From NCBI GenBank assembly GCA_958298945.1, contig OY282609.1, forward strand, positions 31,221,212-31,285,211: 64,000 nucleotides of DNA. The letters run 5' to 3'. The notes under the pieces are model-generated. The model saw only the letters and a list, made by a program, of their open reading frames with translations, made no database searches and had not been told where the DNA came from. The translations under genes were made by a program, and so were the position numbers. Origin of the DNA: Atherix ibis (Eukaryota; Arthropoda; Insecta; Diptera; Athericidae). The stretch's first letter is position 1; every line of letters starts with the position of its first letter. This document shows, one piece after another, positions 55,140 to 64,000 of this stretch.

Positions 55140-55820
55140 AATATATCCCATTTCAGTTGGAGTCTTAAAAGGCAGGTTGTCTTGGTCCCAGTTTATATAA
55201 TTTTTATACCGCTGTCACTTCATCTGATCCTTAGACTATCATTGTCACTTATGGAAATGATACAGACATATTTACTACCCATATAAATTCTCTCTTAGCT
55301 TACAATAATTTGAGAATGTATATTCATAATTTCCAAATCTGGTCTATTAGATGGAGAGTGAAGGCAAATAAACATAAGAGTGCTCACATCACTTTCATTC
55401 CTTGCTAAAAGCCACCTCTATCCCTTCATACCTTAATGGCACTTACTTAAAGAGAAGTTATGGATAACTACTAAAGACTGTTCAGTTTGAAGCTAACAAT
55501 CAATATTAACGTTTTAATACACAACTGAATTACAAAACCTATTTGGACTTATGAAATTGATAGACTTTGGTCTTCAACCCTAGATCCTCTGCAAAACTGC
55601 TGATCCCTGCTTTTATGGTAGTGATAATCCTTTGTTCAGAATTTGTGTATTTTCGTTTATTCGATCATCAAAACTTTACTCTATTATCCTCCCCGGAAAC
55701 ACTCATCGGAGACTAAAGAGACTTATTAGAATCCTGTTACTTTTGTTGCGCGACAAAACGCCTATAATTACGTACTCCCACTTTATTGCTCCTCGATATT
55801 GTAAGCTAATTTTTTAAATA
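55140..55820 (+). mobile_element. degraded Jockey-clade LINE fragment
   Basis: Broken plus-strand frames recall the Jockey reverse-transcriptase order: GVLKGRLSWSQFI (decayed GVPQGSVLGPLLY), SIRWRVKANKHKSAHITFIP (the W..KWRIKVNE.KS..V.FT region), LHTLMALT (PVYLNG region), then PIWTYEID near 55540. The final part with RLKRLIRILL is less clear. Much older than the fragment at 25705-28030. Confidence 0.6.
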
Positions 55821-57640
55821 TCAATAAAAAAAATTATAGATCCAATAACAACTATCAAAAATATTATCCTAAACCTATTGTAATTAGGTTTTTTGAATGT
55901 TTCAATATCAAAAACATTTCTAATATTTAAAACCACACCGAATATTTTTCTAATAAAGGCTGAATAAAACGATACTTTTTTCTATAAAATGGTTATTTTC
56001 AAAATTCCTATTGAGTCCAGACAAAAAAAAATAAAAAAATCTTCCAAGACCAGAACATTCATAATTCTTAATTTTGTTACTATTTTCTGAAGCAGAAAAA
56101 AAAATATAGAAATTTCATTAATAGGAAAGAAATTTTTCTTATATTTAAGTATAAAAATGTTCAAATTGAATATCCTTTTTGTCCACCACAACAATGCCGA
56201 TCTTCAAAATCAATTCTTAATAAACCATTTAGTTTATCTGAGATGGCATCAATCAAAAACTATGAAAACGTTTCATATATTTTTAATAGACTTTGTTATA
56301 AAAACCGATCAATTGAAATCAAAAGTGGAACCATTCACAATGGAACTGAAGACGTTATACTCTCTTCTGTTTAAGGATTTTGTTTGCCTTTTTCGAATTT
56401 TTGATTTTTGCAATTGAATAAGAAAACGAGATTTTTTTTTCTTCCTATCCTACAACCGAATACAGTATAGCACCAAAGACACCAGCCTACGGCACACCAC
56501 ACTGGGAACGATGGTGAATCTTTTATGTCTAAATCTGCAAAAATTGACTTCTCCAAATGAATTATGTTTTCGTGTTAAAAGAAGTGTCATCTTCTTATTA
56601 TTGATGGAATATTTATTACGACACGCTTACACAATGACTGGGATATGTTCAGATCCTTTAACAATTCTGGTATGTTTGGTATTAGCCTAACCACACAAAA
56701 GAAGGTAAAAAAAAATTGTGGTTTTTGTATGTGTTTAGTTAGTGGGAATTTACTACTAGAAGTCTTGGTTTCTTGGTCAAAAGGATGTGGATCTTCGAAA
56801 CAAAAATTATTTCAATAATAAAAAATTGAGTAAATTGCCCCCATTTGAGCAGAAAAACACTAGAAAATATCCCTTAATAAGGAGTAAATTTTCACAAATT
56901 TCCGACATCCACAATATCGATGGCGTGACAATAGAGTGACTGACCTTATCTAAGCCTTTTGAATCAAATAATCTCAGAGGTTTCAGTCTTTTATCAACTT
57001 CTCACGGAGGTCCTCCAATGTGGCAGTCCCAACATGTCTTCGGTATTGTAGCTGAGATTTGCTATCATAATGAGTGAGAATCGTCCTCAATAGTATAGAT
57101 CAAGTGACTGTTTACCTTCAGTGGCTAGATTTGTGATAGCAAAAGATTAAGTGAGAATCATCCATTCAGATGTAGGAAGGGGGTACTTGTTATGCTTCGA
57201 AAGATGTTCCATCAAATGGGTGATCAAGAGTTCACAATGATTTTAATGAAGGAAAATTAAATATGGAGATTTTTGGGATCTCATGACTTTTCGGCCGCTG
57301 GGATTTGAATGTCAAAAAGTATGGTCGAAAGGAAAATCTAACTAAGACCGCTATCCCTTAAAATTAACGCAGATTTAGGCTAATTATAAAGTCATTTTAC
57401 GATTGTCCCAATATAGCGTATTACTAAGAGTCAATCTAAAATCTATTTTATACCAATTTAATTCCCTAAAAGACCACAGAGATAACAATTTAAAATTTTT
57501 ATAGAAAATCAACCATTTTAAAACTCCTCAAAATTACAATAAAGAAAAATTTATAATTGGTACCATTTTTTTACAGCTGTTAAGTATAAAATATTATAAT
57601 TTGGATCATAGAGCAATTTTAATCATCTAAACTCACTACG
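55821..57640. other. non-coding sequence
   Basis: AT-rich with two patches of more balanced composition (56440-56560, 57000-57330) in which I recognise no gene. Confidence 0.4.
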
Positions 57641-58460
57641 AAAACTCACTACGATTGACATTTCGCAAAATTTATCTTTAGCGTCCAAGCACATTTTCAC
57701 ATTGAAGGTCATGTTAACAAAGAATATTATCGAATCTGAGGCTCGGAAAAACCTCATGCGATTTACGAAAAATCGATGCATACTTAAAAAGTCACTGGGC
57801 TATAGGGAATCATTGGTGAAGAGGCCGCTACAATGAATTCTGGACGATATCGTGACATGTTAACATATTTTTTGTAACTAAAATTAAATAAATTGAATAT
57901 GAATAAGCTTTGTGTTTAACAAGACGGCGCTACGAGCAATCCAAAACGTTAAAACGTCGATTTGTTGCGCACTAAATAATCTCATAAAACACTGATGTAA
58001 ACTTGCCATCAAGATCTTGCGATTTGACGCCGTTGGGCTTTTTCCTTTGAGACTATTTTAAAGGGAAAGTTTCAGCTTTAATTTGCAATAATTTGCGATT
58101 TTTTCAATTTACAAAAAATCTATGCATGCTAAAAAAATCACTGTTTGGTGCGATTTATGGGCTGAAGAAGGGAATTATTGGGGAAGAGGCTGCTATAGTG
58201 AATTCTGAACAATATCGTGATATGTTAACATACTTTTTGTAACTAAAATTAAATGAATTGAATATGAATAAGCTTTGGATTTAACAAGACGGCACCACGA
58301 GTCACCCAAAATGTTAAAACGCCGATTTGTTGCGCACTAAATAACCTCACAAAACACTGATATGGGCTGGCCGTCAAGATCTTGCGATTTGACGCCGTTG
58401 GGCTTTTTTCTTTGAGACTATTTGAAAGGGAAAGTTTCAGCTTTAATTTGCAATAAAAAT
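57640..58460 (+). mobile_element. D,D41D-type mariner-like remnant with a 365-bp tandem duplication
   Basis: Plus-strand frames give HFHIEGHVNKEYYRI near 57690-57740, EKPHAIYEKSMHT, then NSGRYRDMLTYFL, a decayed QQDGATSH and a shifted RSCDLTPLDFF...DYLKGKVSA equivalent. The segment 57726-58090 is repeated as 58091-58457 (period 365, for example GAATTC at 57835 and 58200) with about 85-90% similarity. It is a dead element in which a segment duplicated after or during decay. Confidence 0.75.
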
Positions 58461-59736
58461 TTCTGCTATTTGCTCCTAAAATGAGTGTATTTTTTCAGTT
58501 TCTTTTTGTCCAAAAAAAGGTCTTCAAAATTTTAAAGTCTCTTAAATTTTTTGCACAAATGATGTCATTTTAAATAATTTCTTGTCTAAATATCTTCGGC
58601 AGTGTTCATTTTTTAATGCCGATTGTATTAATATCAGAAAAGAATTAAATTTATTGACGCAGCATAGAAATTGATAAAAAATCAGGTAAAATTTATGCAA
58701 AGCACTCGGAATAATTCCGTCATAGAGAAGAGAGAATTTGTAACAAAAATTGGTTCAAAAATAAAATACACTCTTTTTTTTAATTTTAAATTAAAATCCT
58801 TAAAGTGTAGATTAAATTATTTTAAATTAATATCCATAAAGTGTATTTTTCCAGACAATCATAAAGAGAAGAAATCCTTTTTGTTCACACTTTACTAATA
58901 TAAAAAAAAAACCGATACTTTCTTATCTAAACACTCTAATAGAACTAATCGTTTTATCTTCGAACAATTACGATTGCAAAGAATAACTGAAATTTTACAA
59001 GGTATGGTCACGGTTAGCGTCGCCGAACTGTCTGGTATGAAACTCACAATACAAATGGGAAACATTCCATAGAAAACGGATAAAAAGGAGAAGGTTCTGT
59101 AAACCTTTTTGTAATAAGTGTCCTAAATTGGCCTCGAGAGAAGAATCGAAGTGATTGTCTTTTGAAACTGGCACTAATCTATTTACGTCATCTTGAAGAG
59201 AGAGTTTTTGTGGTGCAAAAAAAAAAAAAAACAAGAAGAAAAACAACAACTTTGGTCGATTCTAATCACAGTCCAGCCAAGAGCCAAAGAGCCATTTTAC
59301 AACATAATTCCCCTAAATCAAAAACCACAAAGCGGTCGTTATGAATGGCAAGCCTGGAATGGCAAAGGTCGAGTTTGTTGTTGGCTTTGTGGAAGAGAAT
59401 CAGACCTGGTCTGTTTTCCGTCATCTTTTCAAAGGACGAGTGTTTGTGTATCGTTTCGAACAAGTCAATGAGTGACTGAACACACACCCTTGTTGACTGC
59501 TTCAAAAAAAAAGAGACGGCAAACAACCCTCGAAAGAGGGCTTGACAAGAGCTACGTCCTCAACAGCAGAATGGCTTTTTTTTACGCCGAAAGGAGGAGC
59601 GGATTCAGATAGTTGCCTTTTTATCAACAGAAATTCACGTGCTGGTTTTAGTTTAGATCAAGTGCTCGTCACGTCAACATCGCCTTTCCTTCGCTTCATT
59701 GTTTAAGTAGTTTTTTTTTTCTCCCTTAAAAATAAC
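58461..59736. other. upstream region of huckebein
   Basis: 58461-58980 is AT-rich. 58990-59736 has more balanced composition and may contain the huckebein promoter and 5' UTR. A clear TATA box was not seen. A palindromic CACGTG E-box lies at 59636-59641, about 100 bp before the start codon, and an initiator-like TTCAGATAG near 59603. No other coding exon was recognised. Confidence 0.45.
59636..59641. promoter_or_regulatory. E-box CACGTG upstream of huckebein
   Basis: A single palindromic E-box, the bHLH-factor binding consensus, about 95 bp upstream of the ATG. A single six-base match is weak evidence of function. Confidence 0.3.
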
Positions 59737-60256
59737 ATGACCAGCTTAGCTGTGGCACACTCAAGACCAACGCGTCCACCGCAAACTTATTCGCGTTTAT
59801 TTCGTCCTTGGGATACGCTCAATTCGCAAACGGAAAATACAACCACTTCAATCGATATGAAATGTGGGAGCGAATACGGAAAGTATCAATCGATCCAAGA
59901 ACCTACCCCAACTACTAAGTGCAAAGCTATCGATCGGCTAAATTCGAGCGATTGTGAAAAATTTTTTGATCCTGCCGACGGATACGCGTACGGCTACACA
60001 TACAATACAGCATACAATTTTGCTAGTGGCGAAAAGGAGGGATTCTTACCATGCAATTCAGCGCTGCCAATTTTGGGGATGGACCCAATAGCAGCCACAC
60101 TAATGCAACAAGAGTACAACCGTGTTCTGGCCGAAGAGGCTCAAATGAAAGTTTTCAATGCCCGCAAGCAACGACCAAAAAAATTCAAATGCACCCATTG
60201 TGATGTCGCCTTCTCGAATAATGGACAATTAAAAGGACATATTCGGATACATACTG
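59737..60256 (+). CDS. hkb: huckebein exon 1: repression domain and first finger
   Basis: Encodes residues 1-173 and the first base of the Gly in the HTGE linker. It contains FRPW and the first zinc finger, and ends at GTGAGT. The intron is only 148 bp and splits the finger linker, so an unspliced reading would end three residues later. Confidence 0.92.
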
Positions 60257-60661
60257 GTGAGTTGCACTTCTAAACTTGAAGATTCCATAAAATTTTTCTT
60301 TAGAAAAAAAAATCAAAGTTAAAAGGATAAATTTTTGTTGTTACTTTTCTGAGTGGAAGATTTTTTATTAATAGGAAAACTTTTGTACAAATTCTCTTTT
60401 ATAGGCGAACGTCCATTCAAATGTACCGAACCGAGTTGTGGTAAGACCTTTACACGAAATGAAGAGCTGACACGTCATAAACGAATCCATACCGGCCTTA
60501 GGCCATTCGCTTGTACAATTTGCGGGAAAAAATTCGGACGACGGGATCATCTGAAGAAACACCTCAAAACTCATCTGCCCCATGACCGAAGTCTAACAGC
60601 GTCGGCTAGTGCAGTTTTTATGCCAATCTATCCGTCGCCCTATCTTTATGGATACTTTTGA
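59737..60661 (+). CDS. hkb: Huckebein-type C2H2 zinc-finger transcription factor (complete, two exons)
   Basis: Huckebein is a terminal-gap transcriptional repressor that patterns the embryo poles, setting the mesoderm and endoderm limits in Drosophila. Exons 59737-60256 and 60405-60661 join (codon G/GC) to a 258-residue protein. Residues about 20-27 contain LFRPWDTL, including FRPW, the motif by which Huckebein recruits the corepressor Groucho. After a low-complexity middle come three C2H2 fingers at about 148-230: [40 protein letters not shown] (C-x4-C) and [27 protein letters not shown] and HTGLRPF linkers join them. The C-terminus ends PYLYGYF. The ATG at 59737 is chosen as the first in the open frame, preceded by AAAATAAC. 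The combination FRPW plus these fingers makes the family call strong. Orthology is inferred from motif order, not from a tree. Confidence 0.93.
60405..60661 (+). CDS. hkb: huckebein exon 2: fingers two and three
   Basis: The acceptor TTTTATAG precedes GCGAACG (GERPFKC). Encodes fingers two and three and the short hydrophobic tail ending LYGYF, with stop TGA at 60659-60661. Confidence 0.92.
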
Positions 60662-60712
60662 TATTCTAAGAAAATCTTTAGTTACAAATTATTTTATTTA
60701 ATTATAAGTGAT

Positions 60713-60718
60713 AATAAA
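60713..60718 (+). terminator. hkb: candidate polyadenylation signal of huckebein
   Basis: AATAAA 51 bp after the stop codon is the first canonical signal downstream. In this AT-rich DNA the hexamer is common, so use is likely but not shown. Confidence 0.45.
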
Positions 60719-62259
60719 ATTGTGTATAAAATGGAAAAACAAAATTTTTTTTGGGTTTTCGTGAAGGTATCTTTTTTTTTTTGGTTAAAAATTAATTGTG
60801 GAATAAATTAGAAAAATGCTAAAAATTAATTGTGGTGAATAAATAAGATTTAGTTGAAAGGAGTCCGAATAAAAAAAGGTTGTGATCAAATTTAGTGAGC
60901 TTTAAAGTTTTCAAAAAAATTACTTACTTGGTTACAGGTCCGTTTCTGATCCGAAAATTCTGCTGCTGTTTTTGTTTTTACAAAAAGGACCCTTTTCTAT
61001 AAAAATTGATCTTAATTGTGTAAGAAATTTAACTATTGTATTACTGATAAAAATACGTGATTTAATAATTTTCTAATAAATTCTAAAAATGTTGCCGATT
61101 TTTTTTTCTAATTGAAAAAAAAGAGAAAGTTAAAAGGACCACTCATCTTTCAAGTTCATGTAAGATCAAAACATATTTTTCTTAGGTTATCTATAATTAA
61201 AAGTGAAATTATAAAAATAATTAATAATTTATGAGAGAATGTAAAAAATAAAATGATTGAAAAATTAGTAAAAAAAAATTATAGTCATCATCAAAATTTA
61301 GGGGCTCATTTAAATGGCGGAATGATGATGATCAAATAATGTTAGCGGGGTAGTTTCTTTAAAGTTAGATTATTGTGAGAAGATGGGTAAATTTTGAGCA
61401 AATATTCTTTGTTATTCAAAGCCAGACTAAACTATGTCTTCTTTGATGTCCTTTTTGTGCCCCCCCCCCATTCCCCTAGTATAGCTACAGTATTACTCAG
61501 ATTAGAATTGAGGATCAGGTTTTCCAAGGTTTTTCAACGGCTTTTCTTGAAGATCTTAGGACATCTATTTAATGATGCCACCAACTGGTACCACAGAATA
61601 AATTCTACCGAATTTTAAGGACTTCGTCAGATTATTGGTAGATAAAAGCTATTAAAAGGGACACTTTGGGATGCCTGAGCCCATATACAGACTATATAGC
61701 CTACGAGAAAAGTAGACGGAAAATTTAGGCACATTTTAGTTTCTATAAAAATCGATAATCTTTATTAGGCGTTCATTTAACAAAACAAAAAAAAAGATTT
61801 ATCAAAATTTTTTAAAGTTCAAAATTTTTATAAAAACAGTCGGTGGCTGGTAGTTTTTTCAAAAAATTTTAAATTCACAGAAAATTTTCCAAAAACAAAC
61901 CTCAACTAATTAGTAAAAATATCGATTTAATATTAATAAGGTCTGTTTTTTTTAAATCAAAAATATACGTTATATTGTCATGTAGTATCGATGGCAGTTT
62001 TTTTTTATTAGAGGGCAGTATCTTAGTCGGATCCTTGGACAAGGAGCCTCTATTCAAATTTCCCGCTAACTTAACTGAACAATATCATGGCAAGAGATGG
62101 TTAAATGGTAGATACGTGATGGAATCTCTACATTACCTCGTTTAAGCATTATTTCTGGGCATAATTAGACAAATCTTTTAGAAGCGATATATGATTTTTT
62201 CTATGGAAAGTTAAGTTAAATAAAATTCACTTCAATTAAATTGTTTTTAATTTTAAAAA
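60719..62259. other. non-coding sequence
   Basis: No gene or element recognised. A run of nine or more C bases lies near 61462-61470. Confidence 0.4.
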
Positions 62260-63576
62260 CAATTTTGAATAAGACTTCTTACAGGACTCGATGCTTTTGC
62301 GGTCAGCTTTTAATGAATTTTTCGCATATTTCGGGCTGTAATTTGGTCATTAATTGACGGATGGTCTAAAATTTAAAAATTGTCTACGTAAATATCATCT
62401 TCTGTGTAATTTTATGAAAAAGAAAAAGTCTAACGGCGTCAAATTTCATGATTCTGGAGGCCAATTGACATAATAAAATACCGAAATTACGCGTCTTGGG
62501 AATTTTTTGGGCAATAAAGTCAAAAGTTGCCATGTTGTGTTAGGCTTGTGGCGCCGTTTTATGAAAATTATATATGTTTCAGGTTAAATCTTTAAGTTTT
62601 AACAAAAAAAAGTTGGTAATCTTGCGGTCATAATGCTCAGAATTGACGGTAATGGTCTCTCATTATTCATTTTCAAAGAAATACACTATGAGACCAAAAT
62701 ACACACTACACAGTCACTTTTCGCGGGAACAATGTCTTCTTTAAAGTTACTTGTCAGTTGTTAGAGCCCACAAGTAACTTGAACAAAAGCCATTTTATCT
62801 TGCTAGTTGACGTATCCATCGATGCACAATTACTTTTCGCAGATACAATGGCTCCTTTAAAGTTACTTGTCAGTTTTTAGATCCCACAAGAAACTTCAAC
62901 AGAAGCCATTGTATCGTGCTAGTGAACGTATCCATCGACAGACAGTCACTTTTTTCAGATACAATGGCTCCTTTAAAGCCACTTGTCAGTTTTTAGAGGC
63001 CACAAGTAACTTTAATAGAAGCCATTGTATCTTGCTAGTTGACGTATCCATCGATAGAGAAATGCGCCTCATCGCCGAGGAAAATTTTATTCGGAAAAGC
63101 GCAAACGTTACTACTTTTGTAGCAAGTTTTTATAATTTCTACATAAGGTTTGATAGTTAAACTATCCATAATATAAAATGACAAATTATATAATAAATAA
63201 ATTATATTTTCTAAAATATAAAATGGATAATCCTGAATCAAGATCTGTGATTAGCGTTACTGGCAATTTTAATGTTCCCTTGACAAGACAAATAGTGATT
63301 ATAGTTATCAAAAGGCTCTGTCTGACTAGAGCCCTCAGATCCAAGGTAGCCGACCGTTTTCGGTCATAGAGGACCCCATTTATCGACTATGTTTTCTACC
63401 ATCACTTTACCCAAGGATGTGAAATTCAACGACTGAAATTCAACGACTTTTTTTAAGATGGCAAATTTTTTCGAAACGAGCAAGTCCTATATTAATTTTG
63501 CTCAGAGTTAAATACTGTTCAAACCAAAATGACGGCCTAACAAAATCAACGTGGAACATAAAAAGCACCTTGTATA
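62260..63576 (-). mobile_element. D,D41D-type mariner-like element with internal 116-bp triplication
   Basis: The minus strand gives DEAHFSIDGYVN near 63070-63035, then a VTVW-C-YFGLIV equivalent near 62710-62680, FFENE, SEHYGRK-like sequence near 62640, and VNWPPES-stop-NLTPLDFFFFIKL near 62470-62410. The right end (63535-63576, through ATAAAAAGCACCTTGTAT) matches the 5' terminal sequence of the element at 28085-29330. Between the first catalytic block and the VTVW block, a segment is present three times (62711-63059). It is inactive. Confidence 0.75.
62711..63059. repeat. three tandem copies of a 116-bp unit inside a transposase gene
   Basis: Units begin at about 62711, 62826 and 62943 (CAGTCACTTTTCGCAGAT-like). 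Each contains ACAATGGCTCC followed some 70 bp later by AGCCATTGTAT, a short inverted repeat, and ends in GACGTATCCATCGATAGA. The second and third are closest to each other. The unit corresponds to the transposase segment just after DEAHFSIDGYVN. Confidence 0.85.
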
Positions 63577-63734
63577 AGTCCTAATAACAGATATACTAAT
63601 TAGAACTTTTGTTTTATTAAGAGTCAAATTGGGTATATTGAAAGTTCTGTCATTCAATTTTATGATATTTGAATAATAGAAGTTTTACCAATTGTTATAA
63701 TGAAAATGGTCGATCTGTGAAAGCTGGTTTTTTT

Positions 63735-64000
63735 TTCAGAAAAAATCATATTTTCGGATGAAGCTTATTTTCACTTAGAAGGCTATGTTAACAAGCAAAA
63801 TTGTGGGATTTCAGTATCTGAAAATCCAAGAGCAGCTATTGAAAAACAATTACATTTACCTTTATAGGCCAGCCGCAGCATTAGTTACTGTCAATGGAGT
63901 GACTTACAGAGACATGGTCTCTAGTTTTTAATGGCCTATTTTTAATGACATGGAATCGATTTATTGAAAACCAAATTTAAAAAAAAAATGCCAATCGGCC
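63735..64000 (+). mobile_element. D,D41D-type mariner-like remnant, cut by the window end
   Basis: The plus strand reads IIFSDEAYFHLEGYVNKQNC followed by SENPRAAIEKQLHLPL, the first catalytic block and its downstream region, then shifted frames with VTVNGVTYRDMVSSF. The helix-turn-helix part is not seen to its left (63577-63734 is AT-rich sequence), so it is 5'-truncated. It continues beyond base 64000. Confidence 0.75.

Noticed and set aside
59193..59471. 92-codon frame upstream of huckebein
   Set aside because: It starts in a poly-A/Lys tract, has no family resemblance, and overlaps other frames of equal length. It is probably 5' UTR or intergenic.
60257..60273. Unspliced huckebein ending shortly after finger one
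   Set aside because: The GTGAGT donor and TTTTATAG acceptor restore the exact HTGERPF linker and two further fingers, so splicing is clearly the real form.
1..64000. tRNA or rRNA genes
   Set aside because: No cloverleaf with recognisable A and B boxes and no rRNA-like sequence was seen by eye; a covariance-model scan would be decisive.

Overview
This is an AT-rich animal nuclear DNA window. The evidence is spliced genes with GT/AG introns, Na,K-ATPase beta (nervana-type) and huckebein-type coding sequence, and many mariner-family (IS630-Tc1-mariner) and Jockey-clade LINE remnants. An insect, most likely a dipteran (perhaps a lower dipteran), fits best; the species cannot be named from sequence alone.

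Two protein genes are well supported, both on the + strand. (1) Six exons (18232-18372, 22768-22887, 22965-23134, 23211-23321, 23459-23627, 35663-35766) encode the transmembrane segment and the whole extracellular domain of a nervana-type Na+/K+-ATPase beta subunit. The first coding exon, for the short cytoplasmic tail, was not found. (2) Two exons (59737-60256, 60405-60661) encode a complete 258-residue C2H2 zinc-finger protein. It carries the Groucho-recruiting FRPW motif and three C-terminal fingers typical of the terminal-gap repressor Huckebein.

Region by region: 1-18 kb is non-coding sequence with degraded mariner-like transposases, a Jockey fragment and one fold-back mariner. 18.2-35.8 kb is the beta-subunit gene, whose 4.4-kb and 12-kb introns are packed with transposons, including a nearly intact 1.27-kb irritans-type mariner with one in-frame stop, itself sitting inside a Jockey element. 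35.8-44.5 kb is an 8.7-kb, extremely A-rich, transposon-free domain starting at the beta-subunit stop codon. 44.53-46.74 kb is a tandem array of about 12 units of about 185 bp, most containing a long near-perfect inverted repeat. 47-59 kb holds more mariner and Jockey remnants. 59.7-60.7 kb is huckebein. The rest to 64 kb is two more mariner remnants, one with an internal 116-bp triplication.

Main discoveries: the hairpin-unit satellite resembles in architecture the Drosophila hpRNA (endo-siRNA) loci. A mariner family here has been rebuilt into fold-back elements whose 3' end was replaced by an inverted copy of the 5' end (six of seven copies). The A-rich, insertion-free 8.7 kb after the nervana stop codon is a candidate very long 3' UTR. 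All functional statements beyond motif recognition are inference; no database search was run.
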